IMG/VR virus record: IMGVR_UViG_3300031539_003696
Span: 1-22,193 of that record
DNA from: a virus
Length of the DNA: 22,193 nt
Reading direction: 5' to 3' (one strand)
Below, piece after piece: positions 10,402 through 17,386 of this stretch; the stretch's first letter is position 1, and each line of letters begins with the position of its first letter. The notes under the pieces were generated by a model. The model ran no database searches, was not told where the DNA came from, and saw only the letters and a list, made by a program, of their open reading frames with translations. The position numbers and the translations under genes were made by a program.

Positions 10402-11310
10402 ATGAAATTTACTGGTAAATACGAAACTATAATTGAATCAACCATTACACGCTTTGAACAAGGCGGCGTATTATCTGGGGACCTGGTAAAAATACGTAAA
10501 GACGCATTAAAAAACGAAAAAGTTAAAGCAAATACAGAACCATATCAAAAAGCACTAGAAAATGCTATGAATACTGATCTTAACTTAAGGGTTTGTGCCG
10601 TTAAAAGTAGTAGACCTACTACTACTGGAAATTATGGCGGTGGACATAATGCTGGTACTCGTGCACCAACAGATTACTTTGTAGATATAGTTATCGAATA
10701 CGCACCCGGGCTGTGGAGAGACCCAATTACCGTACCGTTGGAAATTTTGGAGATTGTAGACACTAATGGTAATTTATCACCAATTCCAGACAGTTTAAAA
10801 CGAAAGAACAAAGTTGAAATGCCACAAACCGTAAATTCTTCTGATAAGAATCGTAAAAATCCAGATAAAAACACAAAACCAGAATTTAACCCTACACCAA
10901 CAGATGGAAGAAAACACATTACAAGACCTGTAGAAGTAACCAAAAAAAATCAAGGCAAATTAACACTTGAAGCGGTTTATGATAACATATTAGCAGGAAA
11001 CAATAACAACACACCATTAAAAGGTTATACCATTACATTTGGTCAACCATACGGTAAAAATCCAGACGCTATTATAAATAAAATAGAAGGTATGGAAGGC
11101 ATGAGTAATAACATGAACAAAGAATGGCTTGATGATAATACACTTAAAATCAAATTTTCTGGTGAGATTGATTCTGAAACATTAAGAAAAATGATTACCA
11201 ATGTTGTAGATGGCACAGTGGATGTTAGTGAAGATCAAGATGATATTACAGAATTTGAACCAAACAAGAGTGTAGAAATTGCTAGTGGATCTCCTTCTAT
11301 TGGAGCATAA
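10402..11310 (+). CDS. Conserved-looking phage protein of unknown function, 302 aa
   Basis: First of two plus-strand genes between the baseplate operon and the clamp loader, with AAGGAG about 9 nt before the ATG. Residues 1-120 look like one alpha/beta domain: FEQGGVLSGDLVKIRKDAL near residue 20, NLRVCAVKSSRP near 60, then a strand-rich part ending VPLEILEIVD near 115. I recall similar N-terminal patterns in uncharacterised proteins of marine T4-like phages, but cannot name a family. Residues about 130-175 are a low-complexity linker rich in Lys, Asn, Pro and Thr. The C-terminal part (about 180-302) is a second small alpha/beta domain with an acidic tail. No catalytic motif, signal or membrane segment was seen. 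Function unknown. Confidence 0.85.
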   Translation: MKFTGKYETIIESTITRFEQGGVLSGDLVKIRKDALKNEKVKANTEPYQKALENAMNTDLNLRVCAVKSSRPTTTGNYGGGHNAGTRAPTDYFVDIVIEYAPGLWRDPITVPLEILEIVDTNGNLSPIPDSLKRKNKVEMPQTVNSSDKNRKNPDKNTKPEFNPTPTDGRKHITRPVEVTKKNQGKLTLEAVYDNILAGNNNNTPLKGYTITFGQPYGKNPDAIINKIEGMEGMSNNMNKEWLDDNTLKIKFSGEIDSETLRKMITNVVDGTVDVSEDQDDITEFEPNKSVEIASGSPSIGA

Positions 11311-11320
11311 AGGTTAACAT

Positions 11321-11644
11321 ATGAACGATAAAGACACACATTTATTAGCAGAAGCATATAATAATATCAAAAAACAACATAAACTTCCTGATAGAAGAAA
11401 ACCAATAAACATCTTTGATTTTATTAATGATTGGAAAGATGAAGGATATGGAATAGCATTAATATCTCCAGATGATATTGTGGTGGATGCATATATAGAC
11501 CCTAGTGATTATCCTCAAATGATATTATCATATAGTGGTTCCGGGGCATCAGCAATTAACCCAGAACATAACGGATATTGGATTAAATTTCATTCCGGTT
11601 CATTAGAACATCGTATAGGTAAAGATTGGTTTTCAAAAACTTAA
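11321..11644 (+). CDS. Small protein of unknown function, 107 aa
   Basis: Begins 10 nt after the 302-aa gene with a modest AAGGTT ribosome site, so the two are probably co-transcribed. The sequence is acidic with several aromatic residues (IFDFINDWKDEGYGIALISP at 29-48), followed by a short beta-rich part and a SGSGASAINPEHNGYWIKF segment. No known domain was recognised. It meets the clamp-loader gene tail to tail: the two stop codons share the palindrome TTAA at 11641-11644, leaving no room for a terminator. Confidence 0.8.
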   Translation: MNDKDTHLLAEAYNNIKKQHKLPDRRKPINIFDFINDWKDEGYGIALISPDDIVVDAYIDPSDYPQMILSYSGSGASAINPEHNGYWIKFHSGSLEHRIGKDWFSKT

Positions 11645-12585
11645 ACAATTTCACTAAGTTCCAACAGACATGCATAACAATTTATTTCAACATCCATTAC
11701 TTGTCCATGTTGTCCCATTGCATTTGCTATTATTAACATAGCTGCCCGTTTTTTATCAAAATCTAAAGTGCTATTATAAACAACATCAAACAAATTTCTT
11801 AATAGGGTATGGTAATTATTCCCAAATTGAATTTCATTCTGAATAACAAACGATCTAACATCTTTAATTTGTTTATTAGTTATTTTATCAAACACCGTTT
11901 CAGCAAAATCAAGCTTGTTTTGCTGTTCTGAAAGAATTAACTTACCATCAACAGTGTTTTTATGAATTTCACCTATTATTTTACGAAGGTCTGGATAATT
12001 TGTTTTAATTAACGATAAAAGTTTTTGTTTATGTTCCTCTGGAACAACAATAGATTCTGCTTTTAATACATGAATTGCACGTTCAACAACTTTCTCGTAT
12101 GGTGGTGTTAAATCAAACACCTGAAATCTAGAATCTAATGCTTCAATTATTTTTGAACGATAATTACATGTTGCTATAAAACGAGTATTAGATGAATATT
12201 CTTCAATTACATTACGAAGTGCCTGTTGTGCACTTGTACCCGAACCAGTTTTTGCTTGTGATAAACCATCGCACTCATCAAGTATTACTACTTTCAACTT
12301 ACCATCAATGGAACCTGTTTGGGCAAAATTTGTCACCTTTGTTCTAATTACATCAACACCAGATTCAGCACTTGCATTAATATAGAGATATTGACAATCT
12401 AAAATATCAGTAACTAAAATTTTAGCAAGCGAACTTTTTCCAATTCCAGGAGACCCTGCAAACATAATATGTGGAATTTCTTGTTTATTTTTAATTTGTT
12501 CAAAATATTGTCTATTCTTATCAGATAATACAATATCATCAAGAGTTTTGGGTCTATATTTTTCTATTAATAAATTTTCAAACAT
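11641..12585 (-). CDS. 44: Sliding-clamp loader ATPase subunit, gp44-like (AAA+)
   Basis: 314 aa, close to T4 gp44 (319 aa). The N-terminal LLIEKYRPKTLDDIVL is the RFC/gp44 box. Walker A is GSPGIGKSS (44-52), Walker B is VVILDECD (99-106), sensor 1 is ATCN (138-141), the SRC-like arginine finger is DSRF (R153), and sensor 2 is PDLRKII (R201). A C-terminal helical collar region follows. The family uses ATP to open and load the processivity clamp onto primer-template DNA; in T4 it works with gp62 on gp45. Neither partner gene is visible here. AGGTG lies 5 nt before the ATG, inside the end of the small upstream membrane-protein gene, which overlaps by 19 nt. Confidence 0.95.
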   Translation of the reverse strand: MFENLLIEKYRPKTLDDIVLSDKNRQYFEQIKNKQEIPHIMFAGSPGIGKSSLAKILVTDILDCQYLYINASAESGVDVIRTKVTNFAQTGSIDGKLKVVILDECDGLSQAKTGSGTSAQQALRNVIEEYSSNTRFIATCNYRSKIIEALDSRFQVFDLTPPYEKVVERAIHVLKAESIVVPEEHKQKLLSLIKTNYPDLRKIIGEIHKNTVDGKLILSEQQNKLDFAETVFDKITNKQIKDVRSFVIQNEIQFGNNYHTLLRNLFDVVYNSTLDFDKKRAAMLIIANAMGQHGQVMDVEINCYACLLELSEIV

Positions 12586-12749
12586 TTAACACCTAGTACT
12601 ATAACAACCCCAATAAAAAAACCAACAAATATCGCTATCAATCTATGCCTTTTAACCTTTTCATTATGTCTTTTTAATTCCATATTCAACTGTGCACATA
12701 TCGTGCCCACCACAGACACGCCATCAGGGTCGTACATTCCCCTCTGCAT
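12567..12749 (-). CDS. Small single-pass membrane protein, about 60 aa (start uncertain)
   Basis: Residues about 37-55 form one hydrophobic segment (LIAIFVGFFIGVVIVLGV) preceded by a basic stretch (KRHNEKVKRHR). This predicts one transmembrane helix with the N-terminus inside. The 3' end overlaps the clamp-loader gene by 19 nt. No good Shine-Dalgarno sequence fits the first ATG; an AGAGGGG lies only a few bases before the next in-frame ATG (MYDPDGV), and a third candidate is MELKRHN. The 5' half falls in a patch of about 60% GC, unlike the rest of the window. A holin-associated or other membrane role is possible but unsupported. Confidence 0.55.
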   Translation of the reverse strand: MQRGMYDPDGVSVVGTICAQLNMELKRHNEKVKRHRLIAIFVGFFIGVVIVLGVKCLKIY

Positions 12750-12798
12750 TGGGGTTGCTGGTTAGACATCTTTCACTCGAAGTTTCTCATATGCGTTA

Positions 12799-12981
12799 TT
12801 ATATCTGTTCGTTCAATAAAATACGACCTGTATATTTATCGTCTTTAACTTCACTAATTGTATTATCTTTAACAATTTTTACTGCTTTGTTACATGATAA
12901 CCATGAAACCAATTCATCAACTTTAATTGTATCAATTTCAAAATTACCTACACCCTCAACGGTTACTTTTACGTGTGCCAT
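12799..12981 (-). CDS. Small beta-rich protein of unknown function, 60 aa
   Basis: A clear AGAAAGGA ribosome site lies about 8 nt before the ATG, which argues for a real gene. The pattern MAHVKVTVEGVGNFEID followed by IKVDELVSWLS suggests two or three strands and one helix. It has one Cys and no recognised domain. Its first 26 nt overlap the end of the upstream 80-aa gene, so the two are probably translated from one mRNA. Function unknown. Confidence 0.7.
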   Translation of the reverse strand: MAHVKVTVEGVGNFEIDTIKVDELVSWLSCNKAVKIVKDNTISEVKDDKYTGRILLNEQI

Positions 12982-13198
12982 TATTTTTTCCTTTCTTTAC
13001 TTTCGTTGCTTTCTTTACTTTTTCTTTGTTTTTAGCGTTAGTTACTATTTGTAATAATATATCATTTACAGACCAATCAATCAAGGCTTGTTTATCATTA
13101 ACAATATTTTTCTTTGCATGTTCAATAAGACGATCAATAATGTCTTGCTCTAAATCTAATTCAATTTCTATTAATTTAATTTCCTTTTCTTTTTTCAT
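12956..13198 (-). CDS. Small basic protein, possible ribbon-helix-helix DNA-binding fold, 80 aa
   Basis: AAAGGAA lies 6 nt before the ATG. A strand (IKLIEIELDLE) is followed by a helix (DIIDRLIEHAKKN) and a second helix (QALIDWSVNDILLQIV), the order seen in Arc/MetJ-type ribbon-helix-helix proteins. The C-terminal 25 residues are strongly basic (KKATKVKKGKNNG). This fits a small DNA-binding regulator, but the match is by pattern only. The start overlaps the stop of the 247-aa gene as ATGA, which predicts coupled translation. Confidence 0.65.
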   Translation of the reverse strand: MKKEKEIKLIEIELDLEQDIIDRLIEHAKKNIVNDKQALIDWSVNDILLQIVTNAKNKEKVKKATKVKKGKNNGTRKSNR

Positions 13199-13938
13199 TT
13201 ATTATTTCCTTTCGTTTCCTCGGTTTTATTATTTTTATCACATATATCAAACAACAACCTTTTAGTTTTTTGTAATGGATGAATTTGAACCCTCCAATGA
13301 TGAATATGCCATTTAGGATGTTTATACCAAGGACGAACATCTCTCATAATATAAGCGTATATACAAGAAGCCATACTATGAATTCTTTTTTTTCTTTCTT
13401 CTTTAGTATATTCTTCATTACATCCTTTTTCAAATTTTCTAATAATCCCATCATATAAAGAATCTACATTATTCTCTGCGAAATGAATAATACCAAAAGG
13501 ATTTTTATTCATATACTTTTTAGCCCTTTTAGAACCAAGACAATTATATGCTGCTCTCCAAAACATATTTACAGTTATACCTATTGGAGATAAATGAGGA
13601 TCACCATTAGGATGAAACCAACCACACGAATAAACAGGGGGCTGGTATAGGTGTAGAAGCACCTGACCGTCTATTGTATCAAATCCTGAAGGACGAAATG
13701 TACGGTCCCATTCAAATTCAAAATCATTAACAATTTTTTTCAAAATATCTTTATCTAAATGTCTTGCCCTTAAAAACCATCCACATGAATCATCAGTCCC
13801 ATCTTTCTCTGGATCAACATGCCATATAGTTATAAAAGGTTTTCTAAAATTCCCTTTTTTTATAGAACCATCCCCCATCTTACATCTAGTTTTCCAAGGA
13901 TACCTAATATCAAAAGCTACTGTCATTGGGTCATGCAT
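13195..13938 (-). CDS. Uncharacterised phage protein rich in Trp, His and Cys, 247 aa
   Basis: AAAGGA lies about 10 nt before the ATG. The protein has many aromatic and metal-type residues: CGWFLRARHLD near 52-62, QPPVYSCGWFHPNGDPH near 99-115, and WYKHPKWHIHHWRVQIHP near 208-225. A helical part lies between. The repeated CGWF and His-rich clusters could bind a metal, but I recognise no family and no catalytic motif. It ends by overlapping the next gene as ATGA, within a run of minus-strand accessory genes. Confidence 0.8.
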   Translation of the reverse strand: MHDPMTVAFDIRYPWKTRCKMGDGSIKKGNFRKPFITIWHVDPEKDGTDDSCGWFLRARHLDKDILKKIVNDFEFEWDRTFRPSGFDTIDGQVLLHLYQPPVYSCGWFHPNGDPHLSPIGITVNMFWRAAYNCLGSKRAKKYMNKNPFGIIHFAENNVDSLYDGIIRKFEKGCNEEYTKEERKKRIHSMASCIYAYIMRDVRPWYKHPKWHIHHWRVQIHPLQKTKRLLFDICDKNNKTEETKGNNK

Positions 13939-13957
13939 AATTCTTTGTTCCTTTCTT

Positions 13958-14557
13958 TTAAAATATTGCCTGTATTAATTCATATATTAACTTTGTTTGT
14001 TTGGGAGTAAATTTCCACCGTATATTTACGTTTTTATTAGCCCAACTTTTTGGTTGTGTACCCTTTTCTTCGCCCATAGCACACCAATCGGCAACCATTT
14101 CAGCAACATCTAATATAGGCATTTTTGTAGCATCAATAATTTCTGCTGGTGGTTTATCTCTATCTGCTCTATTAATTAAATTAACTTCTTTATCGGAATG
14201 ATAGTCTGGATGATGTGGATTTGTCTTAACGTGATGTTCAGTTGCCTTATTCATTTTATCATTTATATCATCTGGAATATCAAAAGCTACTCCATCGTCT
14301 TTACATTTATAATCCCATGAAATATAAAGATATGGATCAAGTTCTGGTTGTTTAAATTTACTTTGATCATGTGGTTTTGCTTGTAAACTTAATCCCATAA
14401 ATTTTTGTGGATCATATTCTTCAATTTTCTTACAATATTTTTGAACTAACTTAATATGATTATTAGTTCTTTTGTCAAACCAGTCTTTCATTTTATTATA
14501 CTGATCATTTGTTATATCTTCTGTTAACATTGTAGATATTATTTTATCAAATTTCAT
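13958..14557 (-). CDS. DUF5662-like protein (HD-like), 199 aa
   Basis: The sequence follows the pattern I know for DUF5662 proteins: PHDQSKF (62-68, with the H63-D64 pair), then EHHVKTNPHHPDYH (107-120), then MPILDVAEMVADW (146-158). The conserved His/Asp order resembles an HD-type metal phosphohydrolase fold, but no activity is established for the family. The N-terminal 45 residues are helical and charged. A GAGA-type ribosome site lies 7 nt before the ATG. The gene sits between a small membrane-protein gene and the 247-aa unknown. Family assignment is from memory of the motif, not from a search. Confidence 0.8.
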   Translation of the reverse strand: MKFDKIISTMLTEDITNDQYNKMKDWFDKRTNNHIKLVQKYCKKIEEYDPQKFMGLSLQAKPHDQSKFKQPELDPYLYISWDYKCKDDGVAFDIPDDINDKMNKATEHHVKTNPHHPDYHSDKEVNLINRADRDKPPAEIIDATKMPILDVAEMVADWCAMGEEKGTQPKSWANKNVNIRWKFTPKQTKLIYELIQAIF

Positions 14558-14587
14558 ATTATATTCTCTTTTCTATTTTCATTCTTT

Positions 14588-14815
14588 TCATTTTTGTTTC
14601 TCCTTTTTGTTTATTTTTTTTCTTTTTATTTCTATATATAAATTATGTATGCCCTTATCAACAATCATCATTATAAGTATGAAATATATTCCTTTAGTCC
14701 ATTGTTGTTCTAGTCCCGCACAGGCTGCCATAATAGCCGCCCACAAAAACCCACATAACAATACAATCCCACGCAACGCTCTCCAACCACATTCTGATAT
14801 ACTATCGTTAGTCAT
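14588..14815 (-). CDS. Small two-helix membrane protein, 75 aa
   Basis: Two hydrophobic stretches are visible: about 14-33 (LRGIVLLCGFLWAAIMAACA) and about 42-55 (GIYFILIMMIVDKG). A very basic tail follows (KRKKINKKEKQK). This suggests a small inner-membrane protein with both ends cytoplasmic. The start ATG overlaps the stop of the upstream DUF6899-like gene as TAATG, so translation is probably coupled; there is no separate strong ribosome site. Function unknown. Confidence 0.65.
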   Translation of the reverse strand: MTNDSISECGWRALRGIVLLCGFLWAAIMAACAGLEQQWTKGIYFILIMMIVDKGIHNLYIEIKRKKINKKEKQK

Positions 14816-15063
14816 TATATAACACCGTTTTCTTTTTCTTTTGTTTCTTCATAATCACTTAATAGTTTTCTTTCAATTTCTGTAGCACATTGTCTTAATT
14901 CGCCACAAAAATTCTTATAATTATTATAACTTGGCTCTATATTATATTTACAAAATTTAAAAAGAATATAGTTTAAATCACCATCAGCTTTAACATTACA
15001 ATCGATCATTTTCTTAATAACAGCATCCATTATTTCTCGTTTATCTTTTTTAATATATGGCAT
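14815..15063 (-). CDS. DUF6899-like small phage protein, 82 aa
   Basis: AAAGGAA lies about 6 nt before the ATG. The start MPYIKKDKREIMDAVIKKM, the central GDLNYILFKF, and the YNNYKNFCGELRQCATEIERKLLSDYEETKEKENG ending (positions about 46-80) follow the layout I recall for DUF6899 proteins: MPYI start, GxLNY, a helix ending in YE, and ENG near the C-terminus. That family is common in tailed phages and has no known function. The stop overlaps the next start by one base. Confidence 0.7.
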   Translation of the reverse strand: MPYIKKDKREIMDAVIKKMIDCNVKADGDLNYILFKFCKYNIEPSYNNYKNFCGELRQCATEIERKLLSDYEETKEKENGVI

Positions 15064-15073
15064 ATAATTCCTT

Positions 15074-15307
15074 TCAATCTAGATATGTTCGTATAAAGCC
15101 TGTATTTTGTCCACTAAAGTCTCCGATTGTGTATTCTAGCTTGTATTCAGTTAAAAGGTCAATAACAATTTTCTTCATATCATTACTATGACCTGTTATG
15201 ATATGAAGGTCTTGATTTGTGCCCCACAGTCTATTAATTGTTTTTTCTAACAACTGTCTAGCAATAATATGCTTAATACCATGTAAATCTAACTCGAACA
15301 TACTCAT
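15074..15307 (-). CDS. Smr-domain protein, 77 aa (start at 15307 or 15301)
   Basis: Stand-alone small MutS-related domain: LDLHG (6-10) is the conserved N-terminal motif, IITGHS (36-41) matches the G-x-G/GHS turn, and FSGQNTGFIRTYLD is the C-terminal strand. Smr domains bind or nick nucleic acids; phage versions are not characterised functionally. There is no Shine-Dalgarno sequence. A TATTAT box at 15308-15313 directly abuts the first ATG, so a transcript starting about 7 nt downstream would begin at the second ATG (15301, MFELDLHG). That predicts a leaderless mRNA and a 75-residue product. It is the first gene of the leftward accessory run. Confidence 0.82.
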   Translation of the reverse strand: MSMFELDLHGIKHIIARQLLEKTINRLWGTNQDLHIITGHSNDMKKIVIDLLTEYKLEYTIGDFSGQNTGFIRTYLD

Positions 15308-15335
15308 ATAATAACATAAAACAATAGATATTCAA
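15308..15335 (-). promoter_or_regulatory. Sigma70-type promoter predicted to make a leaderless Smr mRNA
   Basis: On the minus strand TTGAAT (15335-15330) is followed after 16 nt by TATTAT (15313-15308), and 6 nt later by the ATG at 15301. The same geometry occurs at 20033-20006. The rest of the divergent gap (to 15429) is AT-rich. Confidence 0.5.
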
Positions 15336-15374
15336 TATAAAAAATATATATTTAAGATAAAACTGTAATAACAC

Positions 15375-15382
15375 CATAAATA
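15375..15382 (+). promoter_or_regulatory. Candidate late promoter box CATAAATA
   Basis: A one-mismatch version of the T4 late box lies 48 nt before the ATG of the gp16-like gene on the plus strand. A second AATAAATA lies nearer the gene at about 15403-15410. AAAGGAAG precedes the ATG. Orientation and position fit a plus-strand promoter, but the sequence is weak evidence in such AT-rich DNA. Confidence 0.3.
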
Positions 15383-15429
15383 TAAGCCTTTTTGGGTAAA
15401 ATTAATAAATATTTAAAAGGAAGTGTTAT

Positions 15430-15951
15430 ATGCCAGACGAAGATTTAGATAAAATACTAGAAGATCTTAAAAACGAAGAATGTACATCAACATTAAACAA
15501 ACAACCAAGTGCTAAAAAACTAAGTCTTGATGATGATAACATAAACAATTATATTATACAAAAGGTTAGTACGCTAATAGATTCTGGAATAGAAACTGTA
15601 GAAGCAATACAACAAACTATTGCTAGTGGATTTGAAGCAGAAGAATTAATAGCATTTTCGGGTCTTATTACATCAGTTGCTCGTGCCGCCGATACACTTA
15701 ATAAGATAAACATTCAAAACAAAAAATCAAAAACACTAAAAGAACTTAAACAACTTGAGTTAGCTAACGACAAATCACTTACTGGTGGAAGAGGAAATAC
15801 TAATATTCTTATTGCAACAAGAGAAGAAATAATAGATAAATTTTTAGAAAAGAATAAAAACATTATAAACGTACCATGTAACGAAGAAGATACTGAACAG
15901 GACAAAACAGAAAAGTTCTTAGAAGGAGATAATACCAATTTAGATGAATGA
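15430..15951 (+). CDS. Putative small terminase subunit, gp16-like, 173 aa
   Basis: AAAGGAAG lies about 7 nt before the ATG. The architecture fits T4-type small terminases (T4 gp16 is 164 aa): an acidic N-terminus, then a helical core with IQKVSTLIDSGIETVEAIQQ followed by SGLITSVARAADTLNKIN, a charged coiled segment (KTLKELKQLELANDK), a NTNILIATREEIIDKFL segment resembling the NxLfVGST/ATREE part of relatives, and an acidic tail. In T4 the protein forms a ring that recognises DNA and stimulates the gp17 motor. No large-terminase gene is adjacent, which weakens the call. The 3' end overlaps the next gene by 8 nt. Confidence 0.5.
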   Translation: MPDEDLDKILEDLKNEECTSTLNKQPSAKKLSLDDDNINNYIIQKVSTLIDSGIETVEAIQQTIASGFEAEELIAFSGLITSVARAADTLNKINIQNKKSKTLKELKQLELANDKSLTGGRGNTNILIATREEIIDKFLEKNKNIINVPCNEEDTEQDKTEKFLEGDNTNLDE

Positions 15952-16354
15952 AGAACCTAAAGTTACTGTGTTTTATGAAAGAGCATTTACAGATGATACT
16001 GGAAAACATATTCCAGAGCTATTAAGTAAAAATAATTATGATAGTATTTGTATAAAATCATATTGGGGAAATATTGTAGATGCTTTTTTTAGATATACGT
16101 GTTTGTTTATGTTTACAGCAATTGAAGGTGATTTTAGAATTGTAATACCATATGAACATGGCACTGCATATAAATTTAATCAATTTTTTATTTCAGGATT
16201 TGATGGTAAAGTAATTAAAATACCAAAAAACACATGGTTTGGGATTAATAACCTAACAAACGATATTGGATCTATATTAATAGCACGAATAGGCGATGAA
16301 ACAAAAGTAGATATGCTTGACGCATCTATTTTTGATTGGTATTCAAAGCATTAA
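15944..16354 (+). CDS. Cupin-fold protein resembling dTDP-sugar 3,5-epimerase (RmlC-like), 136 aa
   Basis: The sequence follows the beta-strand order of RmlC-like cupins: DDTGKHIPELL near 17-27, KSYWGNIVDAFFRY near 38-51, MFTAIEGDFRIVI near 56-68, FFISGFDGKVIKIPKNTWFGINNL near 81-104, then a final strand. The IPKNTWFGINNL part matches the usual iP-x-G-x-aHGf-x-L segment, but the catalytic-type His is absent, so enzyme activity is doubtful. It could be a structural or sugar-binding cupin. The start overlaps the upstream stop, so the two genes form one unit. The last 29 nt overlap the HNH gene on the other strand. Confidence 0.6.
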   Translation: MNEEPKVTVFYERAFTDDTGKHIPELLSKNNYDSICIKSYWGNIVDAFFRYTCLFMFTAIEGDFRIVIPYEHGTAYKFNQFFISGFDGKVIKIPKNTWFGINNLTNDIGSILIARIGDETKVDMLDASIFDWYSKH

Positions 16355-16790
16355 TATCTATTAACGTATTACTACGTAACAAAAACAATTCAATAGACAT
16401 TTTTTTTGCTCTTGCAAACTCATGTATCAATTGTTTAGTATCAGTTATAAGCGATTTATTACCACTATATATCATCATAAGTCTACTAATAATAGCATAT
16501 TCTCTAATATATGGATTATAGCATGATTTAAAATTTCCAAAATGTCCTTGGTATTTATGACATGAACAATTGTTAGGACCATCACACAATGTAATAAAAT
16601 TGTTTGGATCACAAGCTACCGCTGGAAAGTTATGTACGGGTAAACAATGATGCACTTCTAAATATTTTGTATTACCACAAACAGCACAAACCGGATGCGT
16701 TTTAACATATGCACGTTTTGCTTTTGTCATTTGCCATTGTGTAGGAATAGACAATGCATTAAAATTAATATATAATCGGTTTAAATCCAT
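16326..16790 (-). CDS. HNH endonuclease-like protein, 154 aa
   Basis: A zinc-bound HNH module is visible: CAVCG (35-39), LEVHHCLPVH (44-53), DPNNFITLC (61-69), and CSCHKYQGHFGNFKS (75-89). This is the common phage HNH layout CxxC, HH, N, CH, GHxGNxKS. Such proteins cut DNA with a metal ion; many are free-standing homing or packaging-associated nucleases. Residues 92-154 are a helical C-terminal region. The start overlaps the stop of the 118-aa gene as TAATG, so it belongs to the operon beginning at 17569. It converges on and overlaps the cupin gene. Confidence 0.85.
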   Translation of the reverse strand: MDLNRLYINFNALSIPTQWQMTKAKRAYVKTHPVCAVCGNTKYLEVHHCLPVHNFPAVACDPNNFITLCDGPNNCSCHKYQGHFGNFKSCYNPYIREYAIISRLMMIYSGNKSLITDTKQLIHEFARAKKMSIELFLLRSNTLIDINALNTNQK

Positions 16791-17146
16791 TAGGCAAGCT
16801 TAAGTATGTTATAAAGCATTTTAACTTGTGATAACATAGGTATTTCTTTATATTGAAAAAGGGTTCTTTGTATCATATTATTATCTACATTGTTTTTTAT
16901 ATCAGTAATAAGTATATTTGATTCTTTTTCTAAACGTTGTTTACAAATATCATCATTACATGTAGGAATTTCATTTTTAATTAACCTAATCAACTTCTTA
17001 GCATTATCCATTCCTAACACATTAACAATTTCTTCTTTTAAAACAACTTCTTCTGTGTTTTCAAAAATCAAGCTACGATGATCAGTTGATGCATTACTAA
17101 TTGCACCATAAAGATATTCTAAACGTTTTGTATCGTTACTTTTCAT
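16790..17146 (-). CDS. Helical protein of unknown function, 118 aa
   Basis: All-helical, charged sequence with no recognised domain: DTKRLEYLYGAISNA near the start, a middle VLGMDNAKKLIRLIKNE, a CNDDICKQRLEKES segment with two Cys, and QVKMLYNILKL at the end. It lies between a thioredoxin-like gene (ATGA overlap) and the HNH gene (TAATG overlap), so these three are probably translated together. No T4 equivalent was recognised. Confidence 0.75.
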   Translation of the reverse strand: MKSNDTKRLEYLYGAISNASTDHRSLIFENTEEVVLKEEIVNVLGMDNAKKLIRLIKNEIPTCNDDICKQRLEKESNILITDIKNNVDNNMIQRTLFQYKEIPMLSQVKMLYNILKLA

Positions 17147-17370
17147 TTTAATGAGGGGTCTATAAGTGACAATGATAATATTCTATTCATTGCATCATTA
17201 ATTAATACCGGAAATTCAGTTACTCCTAATCTACCAATAGCTTTTTTCACTTCAAAAACATCCTTATCAGCATTTTCTACTAGTCTTGGTACTTCTACAT
17301 AAGGTACCTTTGGATATTTTTCATGAATAAGTTTACATCCTGGACAATCTTGCAATCCTACTAATAACAT
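17143..17370 (-). CDS. Thioredoxin/glutaredoxin-like protein with CPGC motif, 75 aa
   Basis: AAGGAGT lies about 7 nt before the ATG. A first strand (MLLVGL) leads to C9-P-G-C12, the redox-active position, followed by a helix; TEFPVLIND (51-59) gives the cis-proline (P54) turn and last strands. At 75 aa it is shorter than T4 thioredoxin NrdC (87 aa) but long enough for the glutaredoxin-type fold. It could reduce a phage enzyme such as ribonucleotide reductase, though no reductase gene is in view. It may instead serve the Cys-rich neighbour. Confidence 0.8.
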   Translation of the reverse strand: MLLVGLQDCPGCKLIHEKYPKVPYVEVPRLVENADKDVFEVKKAIGRLGVTEFPVLINDAMNRILSLSLIDPSLK

Positions 17371-17386
17371 AATAACACTCCTTTAT

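Noticed and set aside
10674-10943. 89-codon minus-strand frame within the 302-aa gene.
   Set aside because: Antisense to a better-supported gene with a strong ribosome site; no support of its own.
12683-12765. 27-codon frame starting ATGTCTAACC on the minus strand.
   Set aside because: Very short, no clear ribosome site, and it overlaps the membrane-protein gene; kept only as a note under the GC-rich patch.
12690-12800. Possible tRNA gene in the GC-rich patch.
   Set aside because: No acceptor stem, anticodon arm or T-loop of the right spacing could be drawn on either strand.
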